DNA from: Kocuria turfanensis
GTDB lineage: Bacteria > Actinomycetota > Actinomycetes > Actinomycetales > Micrococcaceae
NCBI RefSeq assembly: GCF_001580365.1
Contig: NZ_CP014480.1
Location: 2,543,008 to 2,607,007, forward strand
Length of the DNA: 64,000 nt
Reading direction: 5' to 3'
The translations under genes were made by a program, and so were the position numbers. The notes under the pieces were generated by a model. The model did no database searches, was not told the origin of the DNA, and worked only from the letters and a program-made list of their open reading frames with translations. Shown here in pieces: positions 16,253 to 24,759 of this stretch (its first letter is position 1; each line of letters begins with the position of its first letter).

Positions 16253-17347
16253 GTGGACAACCCCTTCCGGCCCACCGCCGGGGCGTCGCCGCCCGAGCTC
16301 ATCGGCCGGGCCGGGGTCCTGGACGAGTTCGCCTACGGGCTGCGCCTGCGCTCCGGGGCGCCCGGACTGCTCACCATCTTCACGGGCGCCCGGGGCGTGG
16401 GCAAGACCGTGATGCTGGGCGCGGCCGAGGACCTGGCCCGCACCCAGGGCTGGGCCGTGGTCTCCGAGACGGCCACGAAGGGCTTTCTGGGCCGCATCGG
16501 CCACGCCATGCGCCGGCTGGCCGAGGAGCTCGGCAGCGGGCCCCAGGGCCGGCGGCTCACCGCCGTCACCGCGGCGGGCTTCGGCTTCACCACCCAGTTG
16601 CCGCCCCAGCAGCAGCTGGAGTGGCGCGAGGAGGGCCTGCGCCTGCTGCACCTGCTGGAGGAGCAGCGGACCGGCCTGGTCATCACCGTGGACGAGATCC
16701 ACGCCGCCGACCGGCAGGAGATCGCCCAGCTGGCCGCGGACGTGCAGCACTTCATCCGCGCGGACCTGCCCGTCGCCCTGCTCTTCGCCGGCCTGCCGGC
16801 GGCGGTCTCGGACCTGCTCAACGAGGGGGTGGCCACGTTCCTGCGCCGGGCCGACCGGATCGACCTGCACGCCGCCGCCGTCGACGAGGTCCAGCGCTCC
16901 TACGCGGAGACCTTCGCGGCGGGCGGGTTCACGCTCACCGAGGGCCAGGCCCGCCGTGCCGCCGAGGCCACCGGCGGCTACCCCTTCCTGATCCAGCTGG
17001 TGGGATACTTCCTGTGGCAGGAGGCCGAGAAGGTCTCGCCCGTGCTCACCGATGCGATGGTGGACCAGGCGGTCGCCGCCGCCCGCCGCCGGAACGAGCG
17101 CGTGGTCATCGAGGCGGCGCTCTCCACGGCCTCCCCGCGGGACCTGGACGTCCTGCGGGCCATGGCCGAGGACGACGGGCCGTCCACCGCCGGGGACATC
17201 GGCGCCCGGATCGGGGCCCGGCCGAACACCGTGGGCAACTACCGGACCCGGCTGATCGACGCCGGGCTGATCGAGCCGGCCGGCTACGGGCTGGTCCGCT
17301 TCGCCATCCCGGGCCTGCGGGAGCACCTGCGCCAGGGCCGCGCGTAG
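16253..17347 (+). CDS. AAA ATPase with C-terminal winged helix (Orc/Cdc6-like or STAND-type)
   Basis: 364-aa ATP-binding protein. Walker A GARGVGKT (45-52), Walker B LVITVDEIH with D147-E148, then an AAA lid region and a C-terminal winged-helix segment (GDIGARIGARPNTVGNYRTRLIDAGLI). The P-loop, the DE dyad and the wHTH tail resemble the archaeal-type or ORC-like ATPases found in bacteria, whose roles are mostly unknown. GTG 16253 is chosen because AGGGGGC lies at good spacing and an earlier in-frame start has none. No signal peptide. Stands alone between the monooxygenase and CapA; role not assigned. Confidence 0.8.
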   Translation: MDNPFRPTAGASPPELIGRAGVLDEFAYGLRLRSGAPGLLTIFTGARGVGKTVMLGAAEDLARTQGWAVVSETATKGFLGRIGHAMRRLAEELGSGPQGRRLTAVTAAGFGFTTQLPPQQQLEWREEGLRLLHLLEEQRTGLVITVDEIHAADRQEIAQLAADVQHFIRADLPVALLFAGLPAAVSDLLNEGVATFLRRADRIDLHAAAVDEVQRSYAETFAAGGFTLTEGQARRAAEATGGYPFLIQLVGYFLWQEAEKVSPVLTDAMVDQAVAAARRRNERVVIEAALSTASPRDLDVLRAMAEDDGPSTAGDIGARIGARPNTVGNYRTRLIDAGLIEPAGYGLVRFAIPGLREHLRQGRA

Positions 17348-17434
17348 CCCCCACGAGTTCCCTGCGAGGCCTCCGCGCGCCTTGTCCCCGCCGGGGCGCC
17401 GGCGCACCATGGGAGCAGACCGAGGGGGTGGGTC

Positions 17435-18406
17435 ATGCGGATCGCGATGGTCGGCGACGTCATGCTGGGCCGCCTGGTCAACGAGCGGCTCCGGCGGGAG
17501 GACCCGGCCTATCCGTGGGGCGACGTGCTGCCCCTGTTCGAGCAGGCGGACCTGCGGTTCGCGAACCTCGAGTGCGTGCTCGCCGACGGCGGGACGCCGT
17601 GGCCGCGCAAGACCTTCCACTTCCGCTCCGACCGCAAGAACATCGCCAGCCTCGAGGCGGCGCACCTCGACGTCGTCTCCCTGGCCAACAACCACGTGCT
17701 CGACGTCGGCGTCCCCGCGCTGCAGGACATGCTGCCCCTGCTCGACGCCCACGGCATCCGGCACACCGGGGCGGGGCCGGACGCCGCGGCGGCCCGCGAG
17801 CCGGCGCTCCTCACCGCGGCCGGAACCACGGTCGGGGTCCTCGCCTTCACGGACAACGAACCGCGCTGGGCGGCCGGGCCCGGCGCCCCGGGGATCTTCC
17901 ACGTGCCCGTCCGGCTCGGGGATGCTCGTGGGCAGCAGCTGCTGGAGCTCGTCCGGGAGACCCGCCGGCGCACCGGCCTCCTCGTCGTCTCCGCCCACTG
18001 GGGGCCCAACTGGGGCGTGGAGGTGCCGGAGGAGCACCGCGCCTTCGCCCACGCACTGGTGGAGGCGGGGGCCGACGTCGTCGTCGGGCACTCCGCGCAC
18101 ATCTTCCGCGGGGTCGAGGTCGTGCGCGGGCGGCCGGTGGTCCACAGCGCCGGGGACTTCGTCGACGACTACGCGGTCGACCCCGAGGAGCGCAACGACC
18201 AGTCGTTCGTCTTCCTGCTCGACGTCCGGGACGGCCGTCCCCGGGAGCTCCGCCTGGTCCCCACCGTGATCGCGGACTGCCGGGTGATGCGGGCGGGTCG
18301 GGAGGCGCGGGCGATCGCCGCCCGGATGGAGCAGCGCAGCGCCGCGCTGGGGACCCGGTGCCGCTGGCTCGAGGAGGAGCGGTGCCTGCAGGTTCCGCTG
18401 GCGTGA
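17435..18406 (+). CDS. CapA-family metallophosphoesterase-like protein
   Basis: 323-aa member of the CapA (PGA_cap) family, calcineurin-like phosphoesterases linked to poly-gamma-glutamate capsule synthesis in Bacillus but of uncertain role elsewhere. Motifs: MVGDVMLGR (5-13), FANLECVL, SLANNHVLDVG, VVSAHWGPNW, GHSAHIFRGVEV and HSAGDFVDDY; together these form the dimetal site pattern. No signal peptide is visible, so it acts in the cytoplasm here. ATG 17435 follows GAGGGGGTG. No other capsule genes are nearby, so a polyglutamate role is not supported by context. Confidence 0.88.
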   Translation: MRIAMVGDVMLGRLVNERLRREDPAYPWGDVLPLFEQADLRFANLECVLADGGTPWPRKTFHFRSDRKNIASLEAAHLDVVSLANNHVLDVGVPALQDMLPLLDAHGIRHTGAGPDAAAAREPALLTAAGTTVGVLAFTDNEPRWAAGPGAPGIFHVPVRLGDARGQQLLELVRETRRRTGLLVVSAHWGPNWGVEVPEEHRAFAHALVEAGADVVVGHSAHIFRGVEVVRGRPVVHSAGDFVDDYAVDPEERNDQSFVFLLDVRDGRPRELRLVPTVIADCRVMRAGREARAIAARMEQRSAALGTRCRWLEEERCLQVPLA

Positions 18407-18416
18407 CGCCGGGGGC

Positions 18417-19238
18417 TCACTCCTCGATCTTGCGGGCCTGCTCGTCCCAGGCGGCGTGGGCGTCCCGGTTCTCGGTGGGGGCGTAGGTCTCCCGCAGAGC
18501 CCGCAGCGCGGCGTTGCGCTGCTGGGCCAGGGACTCCGCGGCAGCCCTGGTCGCGGCGTCCTCGCGGGCCTGGGCCCGGGCGGCGGTCACGGCGTCCATG
18601 ATGGCCTCCACGCCCAGGGCGCCGCCCTCCAGGTAGGCGGTGCGGACCTGCCGGTCCGGGTGGTAGAGGTACTGGTCGTTGACCTGGCCGAGGCTGGTGT
18701 CGAACTCGTCGTCGGTGCGGTCGGAGATCATGGCCACCGTGCGGTCCAGACAGGCGTCCAGCTGCTCGAGCAGGTGGTGCACCCGGGCGCTGGTGCGCAG
18801 CGACCACAGGGCCCGCCCGTGCTGCCGCAGCCGGTCCGCGTTCCACTCCGCCTGCGGGACCACGGCCAGCGTCCCGGCGAGGAGCCGGGGATCCCGGTTG
18901 CCGTCCTGCGGGGGCAGGGAGCGCAGGTGCCAGGAGATCCACGCCGTGCGCATGTTGGACGCGCCGGTCGCCCGGGCGTCCTCCACCGCCCGCTGCCCGG
19001 TCCGCCGGTTCACGACCGGCGGCGGGCCGGCCCCGGTATCCGGGACCCCGATCTCCTGGGCCGCCCGGAGCTGGCTCCGGATGAACCCCGCGCTCAGCCA
19101 GACGAGCAGGCCGAGCAGGGCCAGGGCGATGATGACCACTCCGCCGAGGATCAGGAAGCGGAACAGGCCGAGGAAGACGATCACGGCGAGCAGGACGAGC
19201 CACACGGTCGCGCTGCTGCTGCCCTGGGTGTTCTTCAT
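18417..19238 (-). CDS. Hypothetical membrane-anchored protein, paralogue of next gene
   Basis: 273 aa with one or two N-terminal transmembrane segments (about 11-51), then a soluble domain rich in Arg/Ala/Asp. The C-terminal 120 residues (from MISDRTDDEFDTSLGQVNDQYLYHPDR to ENRDAHAAWDEQARK) are nearly the same as in the gene at 19346-20167, so the two are a tandem duplication. Within the domain, TAYLEGGALGVEAIMDAVTAARAQAREDAATRA is alpha-helical. No known family recognised. ATG 19238 gives the first membrane segment at once. It sits after its paralogue, in the same direction, with 107 nt between. Confidence 0.78.
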   Translation of the reverse strand: MKNTQGSSSATVWLVLLAVIVFLGLFRFLILGGVVIIALALLGLLVWLSAGFIRSQLRAAQEIGVPDTGAGPPPVVNRRTGQRAVEDARATGASNMRTAWISWHLRSLPPQDGNRDPRLLAGTLAVVPQAEWNADRLRQHGRALWSLRTSARVHHLLEQLDACLDRTVAMISDRTDDEFDTSLGQVNDQYLYHPDRQVRTAYLEGGALGVEAIMDAVTAARAQAREDAATRAAAESLAQQRNAALRALRETYAPTENRDAHAAWDEQARKIEE

Positions 19239-19345
19239 GGTGGGTCCCCCCGAGAACCACGAGTCCTGAGCACCCAGTGTAGTCGTCACCGGCGCCGGGG
19301 GACCGGGGCCGGTGGGGCCGATCTGGGCGTGCTCACCCGGAGCGG

Positions 19346-20167
19346 TCACTCCCCGGCGCGGCGGGCCTCCTCGTCCCAGGCGGCGTGGGCGTCCCGGTTC
19401 TCGGTGGCCTGCCGGGTCTCCCGCAGGGCCCGCAGCGCGGCGTTGCGCTGCTGGGCCAGGGACTCTGCGGAGGCGCGGGTGGCGGCGTCCTCGCGGGCCT
19501 GGGCCCGGGCGGCGGTGATGGTGCCCATGATGGTCTCCACGCCCTGGGCGCCGCCCTCCAGGTAGGCCGCGCGGACCTCGCGGTCCGGGTGGTAGAGGTA
19601 CTGCTCGTTCGTCTGCCCGCGGCGGGTGTCGAACTCCTCGTCGGTGAGGTCGGAGATCATGGCGGCCACCCGGTCCAGGCGGGCCTCGACGTCCGCGCGC
19701 GACGAGCGACCGGCGGTTCCGCCGCGCCGGGCCCAGACGGCGCGCCCGTGCATCCGCAGCTGGGTCAGGTTCCACCCGGGCTTGGGGATCACGGCCAGCC
19801 GCTCGACGACGGACGCGGCGTCGGCGCTCTGCGGTGCGGTGGTCCCGGGGCGGATCTGCCACTCCAGCCAGGCGGTGCGCATGTCGTTCCGGCCGGCGCG
19901 CCGGGACTCCTCGAGCACGGCGTTCCGGCCCCGCCGGGTCTTCTCCGCGGCCGCCGCCGCGGCCCGCTTCCGGCCCACCGTGCTGCGGAACAGGGTCCTG
20001 GTGACCAGCACGACCACGGTGAGCGAGCCGAGGACCACGGCGGCGCCGACGAAGAACTCCCAGTGCTCGACCACGAAGGAGTAGATCCAGCCGAGGATCC
20101 CCAGCACGATCAGGGCCAGGCAGCCGACCCCCGTGGCCCCGCCGGTGTTGCTGTCGCTGCTCGCCAT
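19346..20167 (-). CDS. Hypothetical membrane-anchored protein, tandem paralogue
   Basis: 273 aa, the same length as its downstream paralogue. Two hydrophobic segments (about 14-34 and 38-58) follow a short polar N-terminus; a basic patch RKRAAAAAAEKTRRGR comes next and then the shared soluble domain (MISDLTDEEFDTRRGQTNEQYLYHPDR). The membrane halves of the two proteins differ while the soluble halves are strongly conserved, suggesting the cytoplasmic domain carries the common function. Start ATG 20167. No signal for a known fold; function unknown. Confidence 0.78.
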   Translation of the reverse strand: MASSDSNTGGATGVGCLALIVLGILGWIYSFVVEHWEFFVGAAVVLGSLTVVVLVTRTLFRSTVGRKRAAAAAAEKTRRGRNAVLEESRRAGRNDMRTAWLEWQIRPGTTAPQSADAASVVERLAVIPKPGWNLTQLRMHGRAVWARRGGTAGRSSRADVEARLDRVAAMISDLTDEEFDTRRGQTNEQYLYHPDREVRAAYLEGGAQGVETIMGTITAARAQAREDAATRASAESLAQQRNAALRALRETRQATENRDAHAAWDEEARRAGE

Positions 20168-20250
20168 CCCGCGCCTCCCCCTCCGAGTTCGCTTAAGACA
20201 TCAGGGTAGGCGGGACCCCGGACGCGACAGCGGCGCGACCGGTTCATGAC

Positions 20251-20280
20251 GGCCCGGGAGCCAGCGGCCCGGGAGCCAGC
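20251..20280. repeat. Two tandem 15-bp repeats
   Basis: GGCCCGGGAGCCAGC is present twice in a row (20251-20265, 20266-20280) with a degenerate third unit after it, in the gap between pxpC and the membrane-protein gene. Function unknown; length may vary between strains. Confidence 0.6.
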
Positions 20281-20323
20281 AGCGCGGGAGGCGGCGGCCC
20301 AGGCGATGACGGCGCCGCCGCGG

Positions 20324-21289
20324 CTACAGCGCCCAGAGCTCCTCGAGCCGCTGGGCCCGCTCCCGTCGGGCCGCGTGGGCCTCCTCCAGGTCCACCGCCC
20401 GGAACCGGGTGACAGTGCCGGGGGTGGCCCGGGCCAGCAGGTCCATGTCCGCGGAGATCACCGTGCCCACCATCGCGTAGCCGCCGCCGGAGACCGCGTC
20501 CCGGTGCAGCACGATCGGCTGGGTGCCGCCGGGGATCTGGATCGAGCCCACGGCGTAGCCGGCGTCGACGATGTTGGAGGGGTCCGAGCCGGCCCCGAAG
20601 GGCTGCTCCCGCTCGATCCACTCCACGCCGGGGCCCTCGAAGCGCAGGCCCATGCGGTCGGCCACCGGGGTGAGCTTCCACTCCTCCTCGACCAGCCGGC
20701 GCCGGCCCTCGTCGGTGAGCAGGTGGTCGTAGAGCCCCCACACGATCCGCAGCTCCAGCGGCCCGCCGGACGCGGGCCGGTGGGACGCGGGAATCTCCTC
20801 GATCGAAGGCAGCAGACCGGTCGGCTCGCCCACGGGCACCACGTCCCCGGCCTCCAGCTTCCGGCCGTGGAGCCCGCCCAGCCGCCCGATCGCGTAGGTG
20901 GAGCGGGAGCCGAGCACCTGCGGCACGTCGATGCCGCCGCGGATCGCCAGGTAGAACCGGGCGCCGCCGCGGATCACCCCGAACTTCACGGCGTCGCCCT
21001 CGGCCAGCTCGATCCGCGTCCAGGGCGGGCGCTCCTGCCCGTTGACCAGCAGGGGCACGTCGGCGCCGGCCACCGCGATCGTCGTCGGGGCGTCCACCGT
21101 GAAGGAGGGGCCCATGTAGGTGCACTCCAGCACGGCCTCCTCGGCGGAGTTGCCCACGAGCTTGTTGGCGGCCTGGGCGGACTCCTGGTCCATGGCCCCG
21201 CCCTGCGGGATGCCTACGTTGTAGTAGCCGAACCGCCCCTGGTCCTGGACGGTGGTCAGCAGCCCGGGCTGCTCAATTCTCAGCGCCAT
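20324..21289 (-). CDS. pxpC: 5-oxoprolinase subunit C
   Basis: 321-aa PxpC (KipA/biotin-dependent carboxyltransferase-like) subunit of ATP-dependent 5-oxoprolinase, which opens 5-oxoproline to glutamate. Family patterns present: MALRIEQPGLLTTVQDQGRFGY at the start, GIPQGGAMDQESAQAAN, then GYAVGSIQIPGGTQPIVLHRDAVSGGGYAMVGTVISADMDLLA. The start overlaps the end of pxpB by 17 nt, so this is the last gene of the pxpA-BCCP-accC-pxpB-pxpC operon. PxpC and PxpB are homologous to the carboxyltransferase half of urea carboxylase, which fits the biotin genes in the same operon. Confidence 0.92.
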   Translation of the reverse strand: MALRIEQPGLLTTVQDQGRFGYYNVGIPQGGAMDQESAQAANKLVGNSAEEAVLECTYMGPSFTVDAPTTIAVAGADVPLLVNGQERPPWTRIELAEGDAVKFGVIRGGARFYLAIRGGIDVPQVLGSRSTYAIGRLGGLHGRKLEAGDVVPVGEPTGLLPSIEEIPASHRPASGGPLELRIVWGLYDHLLTDEGRRRLVEEEWKLTPVADRMGLRFEGPGVEWIEREQPFGAGSDPSNIVDAGYAVGSIQIPGGTQPIVLHRDAVSGGGYAMVGTVISADMDLLARATPGTVTRFRAVDLEEAHAARRERAQRLEELWAL

Positions 21290-22181
21290 CGAGGGCCTCC
21301 AGGAGAGTGCGGTTGTAGGTGTCGGGGTCGGCGAGCGCGGCTTCGACGTCGAAGGTCACGGGCGCCTGCTTGAACCGCCAGGTGCCGGCCTCGACCTGCT
21401 CCTGGATGGACCGGTACTCGGCCTCGTCGACCGGCCGGAACTTCACGAGGTCCCCGGGCCGGAAGAGGATGAGGAAGTCCCGGAAGTCGGGCAGCTCCTG
21501 GGCCGGGTCGTAGATGGGGGCGGCGGCGATGCCGAACATCTGGTAGCCGCCGGCGCCGCGCACGGAGTAGATGCAGGCGAAGCACCCGCCGTGGCCCACG
21601 GTCAGCGGGGGCGTGTCCGTGCGGGGGCTGAGGTACTTGGGCACCTCCAGCTGCCGCTCCCGGGGGACCAGCTGGTACATGAACGGCAGCCCGGCCACGA
21701 ACCCCACCATGGACACCAGCCACGGGGACCCGTGGTGGCGGCGGATGAACTCGGCGGCGTCGGACAGGCCGTTGACGTGGGCGGCGTAGTCGAGGTCGGT
21801 GCCGGAGGGGTCCTGGTGGTAGCCCTCGCGGAAGCGCTGGACGACCTCGGCGGTGTAGGGGTCCTGGTACCAGACCGGGACCTCGATGATCCGGGTCTGC
21901 GCCCGGTGCTGGGTGGAGGTGCGGGCCTGGCTCTCGAGCTCCTGGGCGCGGCGCTTGAGTTCCTCCGGGGCGAGGACGTCGGGGTCGAAGCGCACCAGCA
22001 GGGAGGCGTTGGCGGGGCAGACGTCCACCACGCCCTCGAGCTCGAGCCCGGTGAGGCCCTGGGCCACCGTGGTGGCCAGGTAGTTGGCGGTGAGGTTCAT
22101 CGCCTCGTCGAACTCCACGAACAGGAACTCGTCCCCGCCCCAGGTGTAGCGGGCGGTGGGCAGGTGCAGGGTCTCGGTCAC
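21273..22181 (-). CDS. pxpB: 5-oxoprolinase subunit B
   Basis: 302-aa PxpB (KipI-like, allophanate-hydrolase subunit 1 fold). Typical sections: FVEFDEAMNLTANYLATTV near the start, IIEVPVWYQDPYTAEV, FVAGLPFMYQLVPRERQL, GHGGCFACIYSVRGAGGYQMFGIAAAPIYDP and the C-terminal FRPGDLVKFRPVDEAEY. GTG 22179-22181 overlaps the accC stop by the GTGA arrangement, so translation is coupled. It is longer than the about 220-aa Bacillus subunit, mainly at the N-terminus, as in the urea-carboxylase-like group. Works with PxpA and PxpC. Confidence 0.9.
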   Translation of the reverse strand: MTETLHLPTARYTWGGDEFLFVEFDEAMNLTANYLATTVAQGLTGLELEGVVDVCPANASLLVRFDPDVLAPEELKRRAQELESQARTSTQHRAQTRIIEVPVWYQDPYTAEVVQRFREGYHQDPSGTDLDYAAHVNGLSDAAEFIRRHHGSPWLVSMVGFVAGLPFMYQLVPRERQLEVPKYLSPRTDTPPLTVGHGGCFACIYSVRGAGGYQMFGIAAAPIYDPAQELPDFRDFLILFRPGDLVKFRPVDEAEYRSIQEQVEAGTWRFKQAPVTFDVEAALADPDTYNRTLLEALDGAEN

Positions 22182-23554
22182 GGTGTGCTCCCTCCGCTGG
22201 GCGGTCCGCCGAGCAGCTCGGTCTCGATCCAGGTGGTGTGGTGCTCCACGGCCGCGAACACCGGGTCCAGCACGAGCCGCTGCAGCAGCGGCACGGTGGT
22301 CCGGACCCCCTCGATGTGCGTGGCGGCGAGGGCCGCGCCCATCCGCTGCACGGCGGTGCCGCGGTCCTCGGCGTGCACGATCAGCTTGGCCAGCAGCGAG
22401 TCGTAGTACGGGGCCACGGTGTCCCCGGCGCGCACCCCGCTGTCCACGCGGTAGTGCTCGCCCTCGGGCCAGTCGAGCCGGCTGATGGTCCCGGGGCTGG
22501 GCAGGAAGTTCCTCTCCGGGTCCTCGGCATTGATCCGGCACTCCACGGAGTGGCCGGTGAAGGTGATGTCCTCCTGCCGCAGCTGCGTCCGCCCGGTCGA
22601 GGCGATCCGCAGCTGCTCGGCCACGAGGTCCACGCCGGTGACGAACTCCGTGACCGGGTGCTCCACCTGCAGGCGGGTGTTCATCTCGATGAACGCCGCC
22701 TCGTGCCGGACGGGGTCGTAGAGGTACTCCACCGTCCCCACCCCGGTGTAGCGGCAGAGCCGGGCCAGGTCCACGGCGGAGTCCCTCATGCGCTCGCGGA
22801 CCGCGTCCGGCAGGTCCGGGGCGGGGGCCTCCTCGACGATCTTCTGCGAGCGGCGCTGCAGGGAGCAGTCGCGGTCGCCCAGGTGCAGGAACGTCTCGCC
22901 GTCCCCGAGCACCTGGACCTCCACGTGCCGGGCCCGCTCGACGAAGCGCTCCAGGTACACCGTGGTGTCCCCGAAGCTCGCCCCGGCCTCGGACCGGGCG
23001 GTGTCCACGGTGCGCAGCAGGTCCTCCTCGGCCCGCACCAGGCGGATGCCGCGCCCGCCGCCGCCGGCCGAGGCCTTGATCACCAGCGGGTACCCGACCT
23101 CCCGGGCCAGCGCCAGGACGGCGTCGTCGTCGCCCTCCAGGGGGCCGTTGGACCCGGCGAGCACGGGCACCCCGGCGGCGATCGCGGCCTCCAGGGCGCG
23201 GGTCTTGTGGCCCATGAGGTCGATGACCTCGGGGGAGGGGCCCACCCAGGTCAGCCCCGCCTCCTGGACGCGGCGGGCGAACGCGGCGTTCTCGGAGAGG
23301 AAGCCGTAGCCGGGGTGCACCGCGTCGCAGCCGTGCTCCCGGGCCGCGTCCACGAGCGCCTCCGCGTTCAGGTAGGACTTCTGGGCCGGGGCGGGCCCGA
23401 CGACGGCGACCGCGTCGGCGAGGCCCGCCGCCATCGAGTCCTGGTCGGCCTCGCTGACGGCCAGGACCGTGCGCAGGCCCGCGCTGCGGGCGGAGCGGAG
23501 GATCCGGACCGCGATCTCGCCCCGGTTGGCCACCAGCAGCGTGGAGATCGCCAC
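22178..23554 (-). CDS. accC: Biotin carboxylase subunit
   Basis: 458-aa biotin carboxylase of the ATP-grasp family: adds CO2 from bicarbonate to the biotin on the partner carrier protein. Seen: LLVANRGEIAVRILRSAR (6-23), HPGYGFLSENAAFARR, the glycine-rich ATP loop IKASAGGGGRGIRLV, RDCSLQRRSQKIVEEAPAP, and EMNTRLQVEHPVTEFVTGVDLV. All catalytic segments are intact. GTG start 23554 lies 3 nt after the carrier-protein stop. The setting inside a 5-oxoprolinase operon suggests a carboxylase other than acetyl-CoA carboxylase; the usual carboxyltransferase genes are missing. Confidence 0.92.
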   Translation of the reverse strand: MAISTLLVANRGEIAVRILRSARSAGLRTVLAVSEADQDSMAAGLADAVAVVGPAPAQKSYLNAEALVDAAREHGCDAVHPGYGFLSENAAFARRVQEAGLTWVGPSPEVIDLMGHKTRALEAAIAAGVPVLAGSNGPLEGDDDAVLALAREVGYPLVIKASAGGGGRGIRLVRAEEDLLRTVDTARSEAGASFGDTTVYLERFVERARHVEVQVLGDGETFLHLGDRDCSLQRRSQKIVEEAPAPDLPDAVRERMRDSAVDLARLCRYTGVGTVEYLYDPVRHEAAFIEMNTRLQVEHPVTEFVTGVDLVAEQLRIASTGRTQLRQEDITFTGHSVECRINAEDPERNFLPSPGTISRLDWPEGEHYRVDSGVRAGDTVAPYYDSLLAKLIVHAEDRGTAVQRMGAALAATHIEGVRTTVPLLQRLVLDPVFAAVEHHTTWIETELLGGPPSGGSTP

Positions 23555-23557
23555 GGC

Positions 23558-23797
23558 TCAGCTCTCCGCGACGACGGCGATGACGTCCCCGGGATGGACC
23601 ATGTCCCCGTCATCGATCCGGAAGCCCTCCAGGGTGCCGGCGGACTCGGTCTGGACCTCCGAGAACTGCTTCATCACCTCGATGAGGCCGATGACCTGAC
23701 CGGCCTCGACCCGGTCGCCGTCCTGCACGAAGGGGTCCTTGTCGGGGGAGGGGCGGCGGTAGAAGACGCCGGGGAGCGGGGACTGGATCTCGGCCAT
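23558..23797 (-). CDS. Biotin carboxyl carrier protein (single-domain BCCP)
   Basis: 79-aa biotinyl domain without the long N-terminal part of AccB. It contains the biotinylation motif as EVMKQF (the usual form is AMKM/VMKM), so Lys at about residue 43 should carry biotin. Starts MAEIQSPLPGVFYRRPSPDKDPFVQDG, typical of lipoyl/biotinyl domains. ATG 23797 follows GAAAGGA at good spacing. Lies between pxpA and accC, so it is the mobile arm for the operon's carboxylase. Shortness is normal for carrier proteins of this cluster type. Confidence 0.9.
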   Translation of the reverse strand: MAEIQSPLPGVFYRRPSPDKDPFVQDGDRVEAGQVIGLIEVMKQFSEVQTESAGTLEGFRIDDGDMVHPGDVIAVVAES

Positions 23798-23861
23798 GTC
23801 GGTCCTTTCGGTCGGTGCTGCGGCTGGTTCCTGCTGGTGGTCTCCTGGCCCGCCCGCCGGG

Positions 23862-24614
23862 TCAGCCGGCGGGGACGCGGGCGTCGATCGCCTCCCGCAC
23901 GGCGCGGGCGACCGCCGGCGCCCCGGGGGCGTCCGAGTGCACGCAGACGGACTCGAAGCGCATGGGCAGCTCCGTGCCGTCCTCGGCGCGCACGGTGCCC
24001 TGCTCCAGGGCCTGCGCCACCCGTTCGGCGGCGGCCCGCGGGTCGGTGGTGTGCGGGGTGCGCTGGATGATCAGCCCGCCCTCGGCGTTGTAGTCCAGGT
24101 CCACGTAGAGCTCGGCCACGAACGGCACGCCGCGCTCGGCGCACACCGCCTCGTGGGCGGTGCCGGCCATCCCGAGCACCGCCACCCCGTAGTCGGCGGC
24201 GACCGCGGCCACGGACTCCATGAGCGCGGGGTCCTTGGCGACCATGCCGTAGAGCGAGCCGTGCGGCTTGAGGTGGTGCAGCTCCGCGCCGTGCTGGAGC
24301 AGGAAGCCGGTCAGGGCGCCCACCTGGTAGCGGACCAGGGACTCGACCTCCTCCGGGGTGAGCACCATGGCGCGGCGGCCGAAGCCCCACTGGTCCGGGA
24401 GGGAGGGGTGCGCCCCGATCCGCACGCCGTGGGCCACGGCGCCGGCGACCGTGGCGGACATGATGTCCGGGTCCCCGGCGTGGAAGCCGCAGGCGACGTT
24501 GGCGAGGTCCACCACCTGCAGCAGCTCCGGGTCGTTGCCGAAGCGGTGCAGGCCGATGCCCTCGCCCATGTCGGAGTTGACGGTGGGCCGGGTGCGGGTC
24601 TGTGGTGTGGCCAT
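23862..24614 (-). CDS. pxpA: 5-oxoprolinase subunit A (LamB/YcsF family)
   Basis: 250-aa PxpA, the catalytic metal-binding subunit of 5-oxoprolinase. Seen: VNSDMGEGIGLHRFG at the start, ANVACGFHAGDPDIMSATV, GVRIGAHPSLPDQWGFGRRAM, HHLKPHGSLYGMV and ESVCVHSDAPGAP at the end, all hallmark segments with the conserved His/Asp residues. ATG 24614 or GTG 24620 are both possible; ATG was taken and neither has a strong ribosome site. First gene of the leftward five-gene operon; the promoter should be in 24615-24708, after the terminator of the amidase operon. Confidence 0.92.
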   Translation of the reverse strand: MATPQTRTRPTVNSDMGEGIGLHRFGNDPELLQVVDLANVACGFHAGDPDIMSATVAGAVAHGVRIGAHPSLPDQWGFGRRAMVLTPEEVESLVRYQVGALTGFLLQHGAELHHLKPHGSLYGMVAKDPALMESVAAVAADYGVAVLGMAGTAHEAVCAERGVPFVAELYVDLDYNAEGGLIIQRTPHTTDPRAAAERVAQALEQGTVRAEDGTELPMRFESVCVHSDAPGAPAVARAVREAIDARVPAG

Positions 24615-24708
24615 GGTCACAGCCTAGGGATGCGATGCGCCCGGGGGAACGGGCAGGGACAACAGTGATGCGCAGGTGTCGGGCCCGTGGCGCGGCGCGC
24701 CGCCCGGG

Positions 24709-24743
24709 ACGGCCCCGCCCGGGTCCCTCCCGGGCGGGGCCGT
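24709..24743 (-). terminator. GC-rich hairpin terminator after the amide operon
   Basis: Perfect 15-bp stem (24709-24723 with 24729-24743) and 5-nt loop, starting 17 nt past the stop of the formamidase/acetamidase gene. No U-run, as common in GC-rich actinobacteria. It separates the amide operon from the 5-oxoprolinase operon downstream. Confidence 0.7.
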
Positions 24744-24759
24744 GCCGGGCGGCAACGGC

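Noticed and set aside
13348..18486. 1712-codon open frame on the plus strand spanning five genes
   Set aside because: Frame-shifted shadow of the GAF regulator, monooxygenase, ATPase and CapA genes; Arg/Pro/Gly-rich noise.
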